From positions 29,087,192-29,151,191 of the forward strand of contig OX463781.1 in the NCBI GenBank assembly GCA_949825025.1: a DNA stretch of 64,000 bases, read 5' to 3'. The notes under the pieces were generated by a model. That model was not told the origin of the DNA, ran no database searches, and saw nothing but the letters and a program-made list of their open reading frames with translations. The translations under genes were made by a program, and so were the position numbers. The first letter of the stretch is position 1. Every line of letters begins with the position of its first letter. Below, in pieces: positions 62,800 through 64,000 of this stretch. The stretch is from Siphlonurus alternatus (Eukaryota > Arthropoda > Insecta > Ephemeroptera > Siphlonuridae).

Positions 62800-63137
62800 A
62801 GGCATACAGGCCTCAAATTACAAATTAGATAGTCACCAAGTGGGTTTAGAGTATATAATCAACATTCGCATCATTTTTTTCCACGCGTGATGCATCCGTG
62901 CGAAGTCGCAGTTCAAAGTAAGAAATTTAGTCCTTGATGACGTCATGAAGTCCTTGATGACGTCACAACTCAATGCTAATCGGTGCTAGCTGTGAGTTGT
63001 GACGTCAGCAAGGACTTTCTTTGTAGCGCGACTTCGCACAGTCGCACCGCGCGCATGTAAAAATAATACGAATGTTTATTATAAATTCGAGCAACACTTA
63101 ATGTCTGTCTAATTTGTAATTTGAGGCCTGTATACCT
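62800..63137. mobile_element. TTAA-flanked palindromic MITE (piggyBac-like target)
   Basis: It is bounded by TTAA at 62796-62799 and 63138-63141. TIRs AGGCATACAGGCCTCAAATT and AATTTGAGGCCTGTATACCT. Inner arms have GCGAAGTCGC / GCGACTTCGC and three TGACGTCA octamers. The TTAA duplication suggests mobilisation by a piggyBac-type transposase, but the ends lack the CCC start usual in that family. Confidence 0.7.
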
Positions 63138-63141
63138 TTAA

Positions 63142-63549
63142 GAGTATATTTATTTTTTATCAGACTAAAAATGAGCACACACATATATTTTTTTTCATAT
63201 AAATTTACTTATTATAGTACATTTTGATGATATAATAACATTACATTAATTAAATATATTGTTTTTTCATAAAAAGTTGTTCTTTATTTATAAGTCTATA
63301 ATTTTATACTATTTATAATTATTATGTCCTGTTTCCTCTCTGGGATGAACTAATACAAATACATTGAAATAAATAAATATATATCATGAAGAGAAAAAAA
63401 AAACATGGCATAAGATACAAATTAAATCAAAACATCTTATTTAGTGTACTTGATGTTAAAGATAAACAATTTAAGTTTTTATTCGTACTTGTTTATGTCA
63501 AAACTTTGTTCAAGTGCAAAGTTGTCGTCGGTTTTGTTAAAGTTTACAG
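63142..63549. other. Sequence upstream of the receptor exon
   Basis: A+T-rich, no feature until the acceptor-like site at 63549. Confidence 0.5.
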
Positions 63550-63774
63550 CATGAGAAGTAAAACGGAGACGGAGCGCAGACTCGTCGCGCCACAGGTGTC
63601 CTCGGTGGTGGGTGGGAGAAGTACTGCGGCAGCTGCGATCTCGAGTCTCCGTGCTGGTCCCTCCCTCTCGCAGTGCACCCTTGGACGTTCATCTAGTAAC
63701 AACGGTGAACAAATATCGTAGCATATATTATAAAAAAAATAACAAATAAACAAATATGGAAATATTAATTAGTA
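63550..63774 (+). other. Probable 5' UTR or leader exon part of the receptor gene
   Basis: An acceptor-like gttaaagtttacag precedes 63550. The first 155 bases are sharply GC-rich against A+T-rich surroundings, as at the edges of the other exons here. It contains an upstream ORF (63551-63721, starting MRSKTETERR, Ser/Ala-rich) with no recognised similarity, then an A+T-rich stretch to the receptor start. Confidence 0.4.
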
Positions 63775-64000
63775 ATGATACTTTATGGCAAATGGATAAT
63801 ATTGATAATATTATTATTAATGATTCAAATATTGAATTGGTCACATCCACCACCTACATTACCACCTGAATTAAGATTTAATAATAATGCTTTAGCAGCA
63901 ATTATTGTATATAGCGCTTTATTTGTTGTTGCAGCTGTTGGTAATTTAACTGTTTTTGTAACTTTATGTCGTAATAGACATCGTAAATCACGTATTAATT
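63775..64000 (+). CDS. Adipokinetic-hormone/GnRH-type receptor (class A GPCR), 5' coding part, runs off the right edge
   Basis: The open frame to the window edge contains PPELRFNNNALAAIIVYSAL, then an FVVAAVGNLTVFVTLCRN helix and HRKSRIN. The E/M-RFN motif just before TM1, the GN of TM1 and the RKSRIN start of intracellular loop 1 are hallmarks of AKH, ACP and red-pigment-concentrating hormone receptors. These are Gq/Gs-coupled peptide receptors controlling energy mobilisation. In this frame the first ATG after a stop is 63775, giving an odd hydrophobic leader (MILYGKWIILIILLL). The alternative ATG at 63756 has a better context and gives a leader with two N-glycosylation sequons (NDT, NDS), but is one base out of frame. 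Which of AKHR, ACPR or RPCHR it is cannot be told from TM1 alone. Confidence 0.75.
   Translation, partial: MILYGKWIILIILLLMIQILNWSHPPPTLPPELRFNNNALAAIIVYSALFVVAAVGNLTVFVTLCRNRHRKSRIN

Overview
This is nuclear DNA of an arthropod, probably a pancrustacean; I cannot place it more finely. The signs are GT-AG introns of 1.7 to 10 kb, very A+T-rich non-coding sequence, a receptor start of the adipokinetic hormone/GnRH type, and a dense load of palindromic transposable elements and microsatellites. No prokaryotic features, CRISPR array or operon is present.

Three protein-coding genes can be supported. (1) On the + strand, the last three exons of an arrestin-domain-containing (alpha-arrestin) gene lie at 8653-8847, 16409-16574 and 19724-20475; its 5' exons must lie left of the window. 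(2) On the - strand, a complete six-exon gene (50919 down to 24412; 968 codons plus stop, all splice phases agreeing) encodes a type II membrane glycosyl hydrolase family 31 protein with a P-type trefoil domain. Its catalytic motifs look degraded. Genes 1 and 2 converge on a 3.9-kb spacer. (3) At the right edge, on the + strand, lies the first coding part of an adipokinetic-hormone/GnRH-type G-protein-coupled receptor (63775 to the edge), with a possible one-base frameshift at its N-terminus.

The rest is introns and spacers full of inverted-repeat elements. The most elaborate is at 9-14 kb: a foldback element (9062-13930) with a tRNA-Gly-like sequence in its arms. One arm is split by a second foldback element (9852-12748, 8-bp target duplication) whose arms carry 15-bp minisatellites. 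A second copy of the inner element runs off the left edge (1-1759); I found no difference from the first over the 1.76 kb compared. It sits in a 5S-rRNA-derived SINE. At 25.5-29.3 kb a third long-TIR element holds a dead cysteine-rich-tail ORF, itself split by a MITE. Several MITE families, one hAT-type element (33537-34123) and one TTAA-flanked element (62800-63137) are also present.

Two window-wide patterns stand out. The palindromic octamer TGACGTCA (the CRE core) occurs 22 times, mostly inside inverted-repeat elements. Exons are GC-rich close to splice junctions and strongly A/T-biased in the middle of long exons, in all three genes.
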